Both the position numbers and the translations under genes were made by a program. Shown here piece after piece: positions 37,939 through 49,646 of a DNA stretch of 64,000 nt (position 1 is its first letter; every line of letters starts with the position of its first letter). The notes below the pieces were generated by a model. It saw only the letters and a program-made list of their open reading frames with translations, did not search any database and was not told where the DNA came from. Source of the stretch: Sabellastarte sp. h YS-2021. Lineage: Eukaryota; Annelida; Polychaeta; Sabellida; Sabellidae. Location of the stretch: the NCBI GenBank assembly GCA_964017235.1, contig OZ024936.1, positions 13,058,496 through 13,122,495 of the forward strand. The letters are read 5' to 3'.

Positions 37939-39120
37939 TAAATGGGGATTTTGCCATGCATATACACTAGTACAGGTGCCTTACCATCGAGTACGCCAAT
38001 TTTGGTCGTTCCGAGGGACACCAATTTTTTTCCACCAATGGATAGAGTGGTCCAGTCTGAGTCTATACAATATAACAGGGTAGGGTCCAAAGACCTTAAT
38101 TTTGTAGATATGAGCAGAAACAGTATTTCTCATTGATTTTAAATGGGGATTTTGCCATGCATATACACTAGTACAGCTGCCTTACCATTGAGTACTCCAA
38201 TTTTGGTCGTTCCGAGGGACACCAATTTTTTTCCACCAATGGATAGAGTGGTCCAGTCTGAGTCTATACAATATAACAGGGTAGGGTCTAAAGACCTTAA
38301 TTTTGTAGATATGAGCAGAAACAGTATTTCCCATTGATTTTAAATAGGGATTTTGCCATGCATATACACTAGTACAGGTGCCTTACCATCGAGTACGCCA
38401 ATTTTGGTCGTTCCGAGGGACACCAATTTTTTTCCACCAATGGATAGAGTGGTCCAGTCTGAGTCTATACAATATAACAGGGTAGGGTGTAAAGACCTTA
38501 ATTTCGTAGATATGAGCAGAAACAGTATTTCCCATTGATTTTAAATGGGGATTTCGTCGTACATGTGTAGATGCCTTACCATCGAGTACGCCAATTTTGG
38601 TCGTTCTGAGGGACACCAATTTTTTTCCACCAATGGATAGAGTGGTCCAGTCTGAGTCTATACAATATAACAGGGTAGGGTCTAAAGACCTTAATTTCGT
38701 AGATATGAGCAAAAACAGTATTTCCCATTGATTTTAAATGGGGATTTCGTCGTACATGTGTAGATGCCTTACCATCGAGTACGCCAATTTTGGTCGTTCC
38801 GAGGGACACCAATTTTTTTCCACCAATGGATAGAGTGGTCCAGTCTGAGTCTATACAATATAACAGGGTAGGGTCTAAAGACCTTAATTTCGTAGATATG
38901 AGCAGAAACAGTATTTCCCATTGATTTTAAATGGGGATTTCGTCGTACATGTGTAGATGCCTTACCATCCAGTACGCCAATTTTGGTCGTTCCGAGGGAC
39001 ACCAATTTTTTTCCACCAATGGATAGAGTGGTCCAGTCTGAGTCTATACAATATAACAGGGTAGGGTCTAAAGAATTTAATTTCGTAGATATGAGCAGAA
39101 ACAGTATTTCCCATTGATTT
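37939..39120. repeat. BBB-AAA block (1,182 bp)
   Basis: B37939, B38140 and B38341 are followed by A38542 ('gttctgag', 'gcaaaaac'), A38735 and A38928 ('ccatccag', 'aagaattt'). The first two B monomers end the long match to 19324-19725. From 38341 the sequence departs: it has 'taaatag' and 'gtgtaaag', where the other copy has 'taaatcg' and 'gtccaaag'. Confidence 0.9.
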
Positions 39121-39916
39121 TAAATGGGGATTTTACCATGCATATACACTAGTACAAGTGCCTTACCATCGAGTACGCCAATTTTGGTCGTTCCGAGGGA
39201 CACCAATTTTTTTCCACCAATGGATAGAGTGGTCCAGTCTGAGTCTATACAATATAACAGGGTAGGGTCCAAAGACCTTAATTTTGTAGATATGAGCAGA
39301 AACAGTATTTCTCATTGATTTTAAATGGGGATTTTGCCATGCATATACACTAGTACAGCTGCCTTACCATTGAGTACTCCAATTTTGGTCGTTCCGAGGG
39401 ACACCAATTTTTTTCCACCAATGGATAGAGTGGTCCAGTCTGAGTCTATACAATATAACAGGGTAGGGTCCAAAGACCTTAATTTTGTAGATATGAGCAG
39501 AAACAGTATTTCCCATTGATTTTAAATAGGGATTTTGCCATGCATATACACTAGTACAGGTGCCTTACCATCGAGTACGCCAATTTTGGTCGTTCCGAGG
39601 GACACCAATTTTTTTCCACCAATGGATAGAGTGGTCCAGTCTGAGTCTATACAATATAACAGGGTAGGGTGTAAAGACCTTAATTTCGTAGATATGAGCA
39701 GAAACAGTATTTCCCATTGATTTTAAATGGGGATTTCGTCGTACATGTGTAGATGCCTTACCCTCGAGTACGCCAATTTTGGTCGTTCCGAGGGACACCA
39801 ATTTTTTTCCACCAATGGATAGAGTGGTCCAGTCTGAGTCTATACAATATAACAGGGTAGCGTCTAAAGACCTTAATTTCGTAGATATGAGCAGAAACAG
39901 TATTTCCCATTGATTT
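39121..39916. repeat. BBB-A block (796 bp)
   Basis: B39121 has the private 'ttttaccatgc' and shares 'acaagtgcc' with the second B triplet of the 2,951-bp HOR. It is followed by B39322, B39523 ('gtgtaaag') and A39724 ('ccctcgag', private 'gtagcgtc'). The block combines elements of the 12497 and 13486 contexts. Confidence 0.88.
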
Positions 39917-40881
39917 TAAATGGGGATTTCGTCGTACATGTGTAGATGCCTTACCATCGAGTACGCCAATTTTGGTCGTTCCGAGGGACACCAATTTTTT
40001 TCCACCAATGGATAGAGTGGTCCAGTCTGAGTCTATACAATATAACAGGGTAGGGTCTAAAGACCTTAATTTCGTAGATATGAGCAGAAACAGTATTTCC
40101 CATTGATTTTAAATGGGGATTTCGTCGTACATGTGGAGATGCCTTACCATCGAGTACGCCAATTTTGGTCGTTCTGAGGGACACCAATTTTTTTCCACCA
40201 ATGGATAGAGTGGTCCAGTCTGAGTCTATACAATATAGCAGGGTAGGGTCTAAAGACCTTAATTTCGTAGATATGAGCAAAAACAGTATTTCCCATTGAT
40301 TTTAAATGGGGATTTCGTCGTACATGTGTAGATGCCTTACCATCGAGTACGCCAATTTTGGTCGTTCCGAGGGACACCAATTTTTTTCCACCAATGGATA
40401 GAGTGGTCCAGTCTGAGTCTATACAATATAACAGGGTAGGGTCTAAAGACCTTAATTTCGTAGATATGAGCAGAAACAGTATTTCCCATTGATTTTAAAT
40501 GGGGATTTCGTCGTACATGTGGAGATGCCTTACCATCGAGTACGCCAATTTTGGTCGTTCTGAGAGACACCAATTTTTTTCCACCAATGGATAGAGTGGT
40601 CCAGTCTGAGTCTATACAATATAGCAGGGTAGGGTCTAAAGACCTTAATTTCGTAGATATGAGCAAAAACAGTATTTCCCATTGATTTTAAATGGGGATT
40701 TCGTCGTACATGTGTAGATGCCTTACCATCGAGTACGCCAATTTTGGTCGTTCCGAGGGACACCAATTTTTTTCCACCAATGGATAGAGTGGTCCAGTCT
40801 GAGTCTATACAATATAACAGGGTAGGGTCTAAAGACCTTAATTTCGTAGATATGAGCAGAAACAGTATTTCCCATTGATTT
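39917..40881. repeat. Tandemly duplicated A-A dimer (386 bp) plus one A
   Basis: The dimers 39917-40302 and 40303-40688 each hold a consensus A and an A with private 'gtggagatg' plus 'gttctgag', 'aatatagc' and 'gcaaaaac'. A single A (40689) follows. 'gtggagatg' occurs only in 40110 and 40496. 40496 adds 'gagagaca'. Confidence 0.93.
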
Positions 40882-41082
40882 TAAATGGGGATTTTGCCAT
40901 GCATATACACTAGTACAGGTGCCTTACCCTCGAGTACGCCAATTTTGGTCGTTCCGAGGGACACCAATTTTTTTCCACCAATGGATAGAGTGGTCCAGTC
41001 TGAGTCTATACAATATAACAGGGTAGGGTCTAAAGACCTTAATTTCGTAGATATGAGCAGAAACAGTATTTCCCATTGATTT
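40882..41082. repeat. B monomer with A-type 'ccctcgag' (chimera)
   Basis: The B head is joined to 'ccctcgag', which elsewhere marks A monomers following a B. The next monomers (41083 onward) are those expected after such an A, as in 9755-9948. The monomer therefore looks like a B head exchanged onto an A body, with the crossover within the first 50 bp. Confidence 0.8.
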
Positions 41083-43229
41083 TAAATGGGGATTTCGTCG
41101 TACATGTGTAGATGCCTTACCATCGAGTACGCCAATTTTGGTCGTTCTGAGGGACACCAATTTTTTTCCACCAATGGATAGAGTGGTCCAGTCTGAGTCT
41201 ATACAATATAACAGGGTAGGGTCTAAAGACCTTAATTTCGTAGATATGAGCAAAAACAGTATTTCCCATTGATTTTAAATGGGGATTTCGTCGTACATGT
41301 GTAGATGCCTTACCATCGAGTACGCCAATTTTGGTCGTTCCGAGGGACACCAATTTTTTTCCACCAATGGATAGAGTGGTCCAGTCTGAGTCTATACAAT
41401 ATAACAGGGTAGGGTCCAAAGACCTTAATTTTGTAGATATGAGCAGAAACAGTATTTCTCATTGATTTTAAATGGGGATTTTGCCATGCATATACACTAG
41501 TACAGCTGCCTTACCATTGAGTACTCCAATTTTGGTCGTTCCGAGGGACACCAATTTTTTTCCACCAATGGATAGAGTGGTCCAGTCTGAGTCTATACAA
41601 TATAACAGGGTAGGGTCCAAAGACCTTAATTTTGTAGATATGAGCAGAAACAGTATTTCCCATTGATTTTAAATAGGGATTTTGCCATGCATATACACTA
41701 GTACAGGTGCCTTACCATCGAGTACGCCAATTTTGGTCGTTCCGAGGGACACCAATTTTTTTCCACCAATGGATAGAGTGGTCCAGTCTGAGTCTATACA
41801 ATATAACAGGGTAGGGTCTAAAGACCTTAATTTCGTAGATATGAGCAGAAACAGTATTTCCCATTGATTTTAAATGGGGATTTCGTCGTACATGTGTAGA
41901 TGCCTTACCATCGAGTACGCCAATTTTGGTCGTTCCGAGGGACACCAATTTTTTTCCACCAATGGATAGAGTGGTCCAGTCTGAGTCTATACAATATAAC
42001 AGGGTAGGGTCTAAAGACCTTAATTTCGTAGATATGAGCAGAAACAGTATTTCCCATTGATTTTAAATGGGGATTTCGTCGTACATGTGTAGATGCCTTA
42101 CCATCGAGTACGCCAATTTTGGTCGTTCCGAGGGACACCAATTTTTTTCCACCAATGGATAGAGTGGTCCAGTCTGAGTCTATACAATATAGCAGGGTAG
42201 GGTCTAAAGACCTTAATTTCGTAGATATGAGCAAAAACAGTATTTCCCATTGATTTTAAATGGGGATTTCGTCGTACATGTGTAGATGCCTTACCATCGA
42301 GTACGCCAATTTTGGTCGTTCCGAGGGACACCAATTTTTTTCCACCAATGGATAGAGTGGTCCAGTCTGAGTCTATACAATATAACAGGGTAGGGTCTAA
42401 AGACCTTAATTTCGTAGTTATGAGCAGAAACAGTATTTCCCATTGATTTTCAATAGGGATTTTGCCATGCATATACACTAGTACAGGTGCCTTACCATCG
42501 AGTACGCCAATTTTGGTCGTTCCGAGGGACACCAATTTTTTTCCACCAATGGATAGAGTGGTCCAGTCTGAGTCTATACAATATAACAGGGTAGGGTGTA
42601 AAGACCTTAATTTCGTAGATATGAGCAGAAACAGTATTTCCCATTGATTTTAAATGGGGATTTCGTCGTACATGTGTAGATGCCTTACCATCGAGTACGC
42701 CAATTTTGGTCGTTCCGAGGGACACCAATTTTTTTCCACCAATGGATAGAGTGGTCCAGTCTGAGTCTATACAATATAACAGGGTAGGGTCTAAAGACCT
42801 TAATTTCATAGATATGAGCAGAAACAGTATTTCCCATTGATTTTAAATGGGGATTTCGTCGTACATGTGTAGATGCCTTACCATCGAGTACGCCAATTTT
42901 GGTCGTTCTGAGGGACACCAATTTTTTTCCACCAATGGATAGAGTGGTCCAGTCTGAGTCTATACAATATAACAGGGTAGGGTCTAAAGACCTTAATTTC
43001 GTAGATATGAGCAAAAACAGTATTTCCCATTGATTTTAAATGGGGATTTCGTCGTACATGTGTAGATGCCTTACCATCGAGTACGCCAATTTTGGTCGTT
43101 CCGAGGGACACCAATTTTTTTCCACCAATGGATAGAGTGGTCCAGTCTGAGTCTATACAATATAACAGGGTAGGGTCTAAAGACCTTAATTTCGTAGATA
43201 TGAGCAGAAACAGTATTTCCCATTGATTT
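41083..43229. repeat. 2,147-bp segment, copy of 21688-23834
   Basis: The order is A41083 A41276 B41469 B41670 A41871 A42064 A42257 B42450 A42651 A42844 A43037, offset 19,395. Shared markers are 'gttctgag/gcaaaaac', the A with a 'gtccaaag/T157' tail, 'aatatagc' (42064), 'tcaatag' (42450) and 'ttcatagat' (42651). Differences include an intact T7 tract at 41469 and 'gtagttatg' at 42257. Confidence 0.9.
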
Positions 43230-43406
43230 TAAATGGGGATTTTGCCATGCATATACACTAGTACAGGTGCCTTACCATCGAGGGACACCAATTTTTTTCC
43301 ACCAATGGATAGAGTGGTCCAGTCTGAGTCTATACAATATAACAGGGTAGGGTGTAAAGACCTTAATTTCGTAGATATGAGCAGAAACAGTATTTCCCAT
43401 TGATTT
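43230..43406. repeat. B' monomer: B with 24-bp internal deletion (177 bp), copy 1
   Basis: 'ccatcgag' runs directly into 'ggacacc'. The missing 24 bases lie between two 'cgag' tetramers, at positions 42-45 and 66-69 of the A numbering, leaving a single 'cgag'. The loss removes the 'ccaattttgg' motif. The tail has 'gtgtaaag' and C157, and a normal B follows. Confidence 0.95.
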
Positions 43407-45754
43407 TAAATGGGGATTTTGCCATGCATATACACTAGTACAGCTGCCTTACCATTGAGTACTCCCATTTTGGTCGTTCCGAGGGACACCAATTTTTTTC
43501 CACCAATGGATAGAGTGGTCCAGTCTGAGTCTATACAATATAACAGGGTAGGGTGTAAAGACCTTAATTTCGTAGATATGAGCAGAAACAGTATTTCCCA
43601 TTGATTTTAAATGGGGATTTCTTCGTACATGTGTAGATGCCTTACCCTCGAGTACGCCAATTTTGGTCGTTCCGAGGGACACCAATTTTTTTCCACCAAT
43701 GGATAGAATAGTCCAGTCTGAGTCTATACAATATAACAGGGTAGGGTCTAAAGACCTTAATTTCGTAGATATGAGCAAAAACAGTATTTCCCATTGATTT
43801 TAAATGGGGATTTCGTCGTACATGTGTAGATGCCTTACCATCGAGTACGCCAATTTTGGTCGTTCCGAGGGACACCAATTTTTTTCCACCAATGGATAGA
43901 GTGGTCCAGTCTGAGTCTATACAATATAACAGGGTAGGGTATAAAGACCTTAATTTCGTAGATATGAGCAGAAACAGTATTTCCCATTGATTTTAAATGG
44001 GGATTTCGTCGTACATGTGTAGATGCCTTACCATCGAGTACGCCAATTTTGGTCGTTCCGAGGGACACCAATTTTTTTCCACCAATGGATAGAGTGGTCC
44101 AGTCTGAGTCTATACAATATAACAGGGTAGGGTCTAAAGACCTTAATTTCGTAGATATGAGCAGAAACAGTATTTCCCATTGATTTTAAATGGGGATTTC
44201 GTCGTACATGTGTAGATGCCTTACCATCGAGTACGCCAATTTTGGTCGTTCCGAGGGACACCAATTTTTTTCCACCAATGGATAGAGTGGTCCAGTCTGA
44301 GTCTATACAATATAACAGGGTAGGGTCTGAAGAATTTAATTTCGTAGATATGAGCAGAAACAGTATTTCCCATTGATTTTAAATGGGGATTTTGCCATGC
44401 ATATACACTAGTACAGGTGCCTTACCATCGAGTACGCCAATTTTGGTCGTTCCGAGGGACACCAATTTTTTTCCACCAATGGATAGAGTGGTCCAGTCTG
44501 AGTCTATACAATATAACAGGGTAGGGTCCAAAGACCTTAATTTTGTAGATATGAGCAGAAACAGTATTTCTCATTGATTTTAAATGGGGATTTTGCCATG
44601 CATATACACTAGTACAGCTGCCTTACCATTGAGTACGCCAATTTTGGTCGTTCCGAGGGACACCAATTTTTTTCCACCAATGGATAGAGTGGTCCAGTCT
44701 GAGTCTATACAATATAACAGGGTAGGGTCTAAAGACCTTAATTTCGTAGATATGAGCAGAAACAGTATTTCCCATTGATTTTAAATGGGGATTTTGCCAT
44801 GCATATACACTAGTACATGTGCCTTACCATTGAGTACGCCAATTTTGGTCGTTCCGAGGGACACCAATTTTTTTCCACCAATGGATAGAGTGGTCCAGTC
44901 TGAGTCTATACAATATAACAGGGTAGGGTCTAAAGACCTTAATTTCGTAGATATGAGCAGAAACAGTATTTCCCATTGATTTTAAATGGGGATTTCGTCG
45001 TACATGTGTAGATGCCTTACCATCGAGTACGCCAATTTTGGTCGTTCCGAGGGACACCAATTTTTTTCCACCAATGGATAGAGTGGTCCAGTCTGAGTCT
45101 ATACAATATAACAGGGTAGGGTCTAAAGACCTTAATTTCGTAGATATGAGCAGAAACAGTATTTCCCACTGATTTTAAATGGGGATTTCGTCGTACATAT
45201 GTAGATGCCTTACCATCGAGTACGCCAATTTTGGTCGTTCCGAGGGACACCAATTTTTTTCCACCAATGGATAGAGTGGTCCAGTCTGAGTCTATACAAT
45301 ATAACAGGGTAGGGTCTAAAGACCTTAATTTCGTAGATATGAGCAGAAACAGTATTTCCCATTGATTTTAAATGGGGATTTCGTCGTACATGTGTAGATG
45401 CCTTACCATCGAGTACGCCAATTTTGGTCGTTCTGAGGGACACCAATTTTTTTCCACCAATGGATAGAGTGGTCCAGTCTGAGTCTATACAATATAACAG
45501 GGTAGGGTCTAAAGACCTTAATTTCGTAGATATGAGCAAAAACAGTATTTCCCATTGATTTTAAATGGGGATTTCGTCGTACATGTGTAGATGCCTTACC
45601 ATCGAGTACGCCAATTTTGGTCATTCCGAGGGACACCAATTTTTTTCCACCAATGGATAGAGTGGTCCAGTCTGAGTCTATACAATATAACAGGGTAGGG
45701 TCTAAAGACCTTAATTTCGTAGATATGAGCAGAAACAGTATTTCCCATTGATTT
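43407..45754. repeat. 12-monomer block between B' copies 1 and 2 (2,348 bp)
   Basis: The order is B43407 A43608 A43801 A43994 A44187 B44380 B44581 B44782 A44983 A45176 A45369 A45562. Markers are 'actccca' (43407), 'gaatagtcc' (43608), 'gtctgaagaattt' (44187), 'acatgtgcc' (44782), 'ccactga' (44983), 'acatatgtag' (45176) and 'ggtcattcc' (45562). Much of it recurs at 47685-49453. Confidence 0.92.
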
Positions 45755-45931
45755 TAAATGGGGATTTTGCCATGCATATACACTAGTACAGGTGCCTTAC
45801 CATCGAGGGACACCAATTTTTTTCCACCAATGGATAGAGTGGTCCAGTCTGAGTCTATACAATATAACAGGGTAGGGTGTAAAGACCTTAATTTCGTAGA
45901 TATGAGCAGAAACAGTATTTCCCATTGATTT
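45755..45931. repeat. B' monomer (177 bp), copy 2
   Basis: It has the same 24-bp deletion at the same 'cgag' junction as 43230 and the same 'gtgtaaag' tail. It is followed by a different B (45932, with 'gtccaaag' and T157) from the one following copies 1 and 3. This indicates a block exchange at this point. Confidence 0.95.
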
Positions 45932-47507
45932 TAAATGGGGATTTTGCCATGCATATACACTAGTACAGGTGCCTTACCATCGAGTACGCCAATTTTGGTC
46001 GTTCCGAGGGACACCAATTTTTTTCCACCAATGGATAGAGTGGTCCAGTCTGAGTCTATACAATATAACAGGGTAGGGTCCAAAGACCTTAATTTTGTAG
46101 ATATGAGCAGAAACAGTATTTCTCATTGATTTTAAATGGGGATTTTGCCATGCATATACACTAGTACAGCTGCCTTACCATTGAGTACGCCAATTTTGGT
46201 CGTTCCGAGGGACACCAATTTTTTTCCACCAATGGATAGAGTGGTCCAGTCTGAGTCTATACAATATAACAGGGTAGGGTCTAAAGACCTTAATTTCGTA
46301 GATATGAGCAGAAACAGTATTTCCCATTGATTTTAAATGGGGATTTTGCCATGCATATACACTAGTACATGTGCCTTACCATTGAGTACGCCAATTTTGG
46401 TCGTTCCGAGGGGCACCAATTTTTTTCCACCAATGGATAGAGTGGTCCAGTCTGAGTCTATACAATATAACAGGGTAGGGTCTAAAGACCTTAATTTCGT
46501 AGATATGAGCAGAAACAGTATTTCCCATTGATTTTAAATGGGGATTTCGTCGTACATGTGTAGATGCCTTACCATCGAGTACGCCAATTTTGGTCGTTCC
46601 GAGGGACACCAATTTTTTTCCACCAATGGATAGAGTGGTCCAGTCTGAGTCTATACAATATAACAGGGTAGGGTCTAAAGACCTTAATTTCGTAGATATG
46701 AGCAGAAACAGTATTTCCCACTGATTTTAAATGGGGATTTCGTCGTACATATGTAGATGCCTTACCATCGAGTACGCCAATTTTGGTCGTTCCGAGGGAC
46801 ACCAATTTTTTTCCACCAATGGATAGAGTGGTCCAGTCTGAGTCTATACAATATAACAGGGTAGGGTCTAAAGACCTTAATTTCGTAGATATGAGCAGAA
46901 ACAGTATTTCCCATTGATTTTAAATGGGGATTTTGCCATGCATATACACTAGTACAGGTGCCTTACCATCGAGTACGCCAATTTTGGTCATTCCGAGGGA
47001 CACCAATTTTTTTCCACCAATGGATAGAGTGGTCCAGTCTGAGTCTATACAATATAACAGGGTAGGGTCTAAAGACCTTAATTTCGTAGATATGAGCAGA
47101 AACAGTATTTCCCATTGATTTTAAATGGGGATTTCGTCGTACATGTGTAGATGCCTTACCATCGAGTACGCCAATTTTGGTCGTTCTGAGGGACACCAAT
47201 TTTTTTCCACCAATGGATAGAGTGGTCCAGTCTGAGTCTATACAATATAACAGGGTAGGGTCTAAAGACCTTAATTTCGTAGATATGAGCAAAAACAGTA
47301 TTTCCCATTGATTTTAAATGGGGATTTCGTCGTACATGTGTAGATGCCTTACCATCGAGTACGCCAATTTTGGTCGTTCCGAGGGACACCAATTTTTTTC
47401 CACCAATGGATAGAGTGGTCCAGTCTGAGTCTATACAATATAACAGGGTAGGGTCTAAAGACCTTAATTTCGTAGATATGAGCAGAAACAGTATTTCCCA
47501 TTGATTT
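45932..47507. repeat. Eight-monomer block between B' copies 2 and 3 (1,576 bp)
   Basis: The order is B45932 B46133 B46334 A46535 A46728 B46921 A47122 A47315. The first five match 44380-45368 at offset 1,552 ('acatgtgcc', 'ccactga', 'acatatgtag'). B46921 shares 'ggtcattcc' with A45562 despite the different head. A47122-47315 match 42844-43229. Confidence 0.9.
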
Positions 47508-47684
47508 TAAATGGGGATTTTGCCATGCATATACACTAGTACAGGTGCCTTACCATCGAGGGACACCAATTTTTTTCCACCAATGGATAGAGTGGTCCAG
47601 TCTGAGTCTATACAATATAACAGGGTAGGGTGTAAAGACCTTAATTTCGTAGATATGAGCAGAAACAGTATTTCCCATTGATTT
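47508..47684. repeat. B' monomer (177 bp), copy 3
   Basis: The deletion and tail are identical to 43230 and 45755. Flanks on both sides match copy 1 at offset 4,278, so copies 1 and 3 descend from one block duplication. Confidence 0.95.
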
Positions 47685-49453
47685 TAAATGGGGATTTTGC
47701 CATGCATATACACTAGTACAGCTGCCTTACCATTGAGTACTCCAATTTTGGTCGTTCCGAGGGACACCAATTTTTTTCCACCAATGGATAGAGTGGTCCA
47801 GTCTGAGTCTATACAATATAACAGGGTAGGGTGTAAAGACCTTAATTTCGTAGATATGAGCAGAAACAGTATTTCCCATTGATTTTAAATGGGGATTTCG
47901 TCGTACATGTGTAGATGCCTTACCCTCGAGTACGCCAATTTTGGTCGTTCCGAGGGACACCAATTTTTTTCCACCAATGGATAGAGTAGTCCAGTCTGAG
48001 TCTATACAATATAACAGGGTAGGGTCTAAAGACCTTAATTTCGTAGATATGAGCAAAAACAGTATTTCCCATTGATTTTAAATGGGGATTTCGTCGTACA
48101 TGTGTAGATGCCTTACCATCGAGTACGCCAATTTTGGTCGTTCCGAGGGACACCAATTTTTTTCCACCAATGGATAGAGTGGTCCAGTCTGAGTCTATAC
48201 AATATAACAGGGTAGGGTCTAAAGACCTTAATTTCGTAGATATGAGCAGAAACAGTATTTCCCATTGATTTTAAATGGGGATTTCGTCGTACATGTGTAG
48301 ATGCCTTACCATCAAGTACGCCAATTTTGGTCGTTCCGAGGGACACCAATTTTTTTCCACCAATGGATAGAGTGGTCCAGTCTGAGTCTATACAATATAA
48401 CAGGGTAGGGTCTAAAGACCTTAATTTCGTAGATATGAGCAAAAACAGTATTTCCCATTGATTTTAAATGGGGATTTCGTCGTACATGTGTAGATGCCTT
48501 ACCATCGAGTACGCCAATTTTGGTCGTTCCGAGGGACACCAATTTTTTTCCACCAATGGATAGAGTGGTCCAGTCTGAGTCTGTACAATATAACAGGGTA
48601 GGGTCTAAAGAATTTAATTTCGTAGATATGAGCAGAAACAGTATTTCCCATTGATTTTAAATGGGGATTTTGCCATGCATATACACTAGTACAGGTGCCT
48701 TACCATCGAGTACGCCAATTTTGGTCGTTCCGAGGGACACCAATTTTTTTCCACCAATGGACAGAGTGGTCCAGTCTGAGTCTATACAATATAACAGGGT
48801 AGGGTCCAAAGACCTTAATTTTGTAGATATGAGCAGAAACAGTATTTCTCATTGATTTTAAATGGGGATTTTGCCATGCATATACACTAGTACAGCTGCC
48901 TTACCATTGAGTACGCCAATTTTGGTCGTTCCGAGGGACACCAATTTTTTTCCACCAATGGATAGAGTGGTCCAGTCTGAGTCTATACAATATAACAGGG
49001 TAGGGTCTAAAGACCTTAATTTCGTAGATATGAGCAGAAACAGTATTTCCCATTGATTTTAAATGGGGATTTTGCCATGCATATACACTAGTACATGTGC
49101 CTTACCATTGAGTACGCCAATTTTGGTCGTTCCGAGGGACACCAATTTTTTTCCACCAATGGATAGAGTGGTCCAGTCTGAGTCTATACAATATAACAGG
49201 GTAGGGTCTAAAGACCTTAATTTCGTAGATATGAGCAGAAACAGTATTTCCCACTGATTTTAAATGGGGATTTCGTCGTACATATGTAGATGCCTTACCA
49301 TCGAGTACGCCAATTTTGGTCGTTCCGAGGGACACCAATTTTTTTCCACCAATGGATAGAGTGGTCCAGTCTGAGTCTATACAATATAACAGGGTAGGGT
49401 CTAAAGACCTTAATTTCGTAGATATGAGCAGAAACAGTATTTCCCATTGATTT
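47685..49453. repeat. Nine-monomer block after B' copy 3 (1,769 bp)
   Basis: The order is B47685 A47886 A48079 A48272 A48465 B48658 B48859 B49060 A49261. It matches 43407-45368 at offset 4,278 until 49060, which fuses the head of the 44782 type ('acatgtgcc') with the 'ccactga' tail of the 44983 type. One A monomer is therefore missing. Private changes are 'catcaag' and 'gcaaaaac' at 48272 and 'gtctgtac' at 48465. Confidence 0.9.
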
Positions 49454-49646
49454 TAAATGGGGATTTCGTCATACATGTGTAGATGCCTTACCATGGAGTA
49501 CGCCAATTTTGGTAGTTCCGAGGGACACCAATTTTTTTCCACCAATGGATAGAGTGGTCCAGTCTGAGTCTATACAATATAACAGGGTAGGGTCCAAAGA
49601 CCTTAATTTTGTAGATATGAGCAGAAACAGTATTTCCCATTGATTT
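49454..49646. repeat. Chimeric A monomer
   Basis: The head has 'tcatacatg' and 'ccatggag', a combination otherwise seen at 2735 and 5662. The tail has 'gtccaaag' and T157, the B-linked form, and a B follows. The middle carries a private 'ggtagttcc'. It joins the 47685 block to a gamma-like region. Confidence 0.85.
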
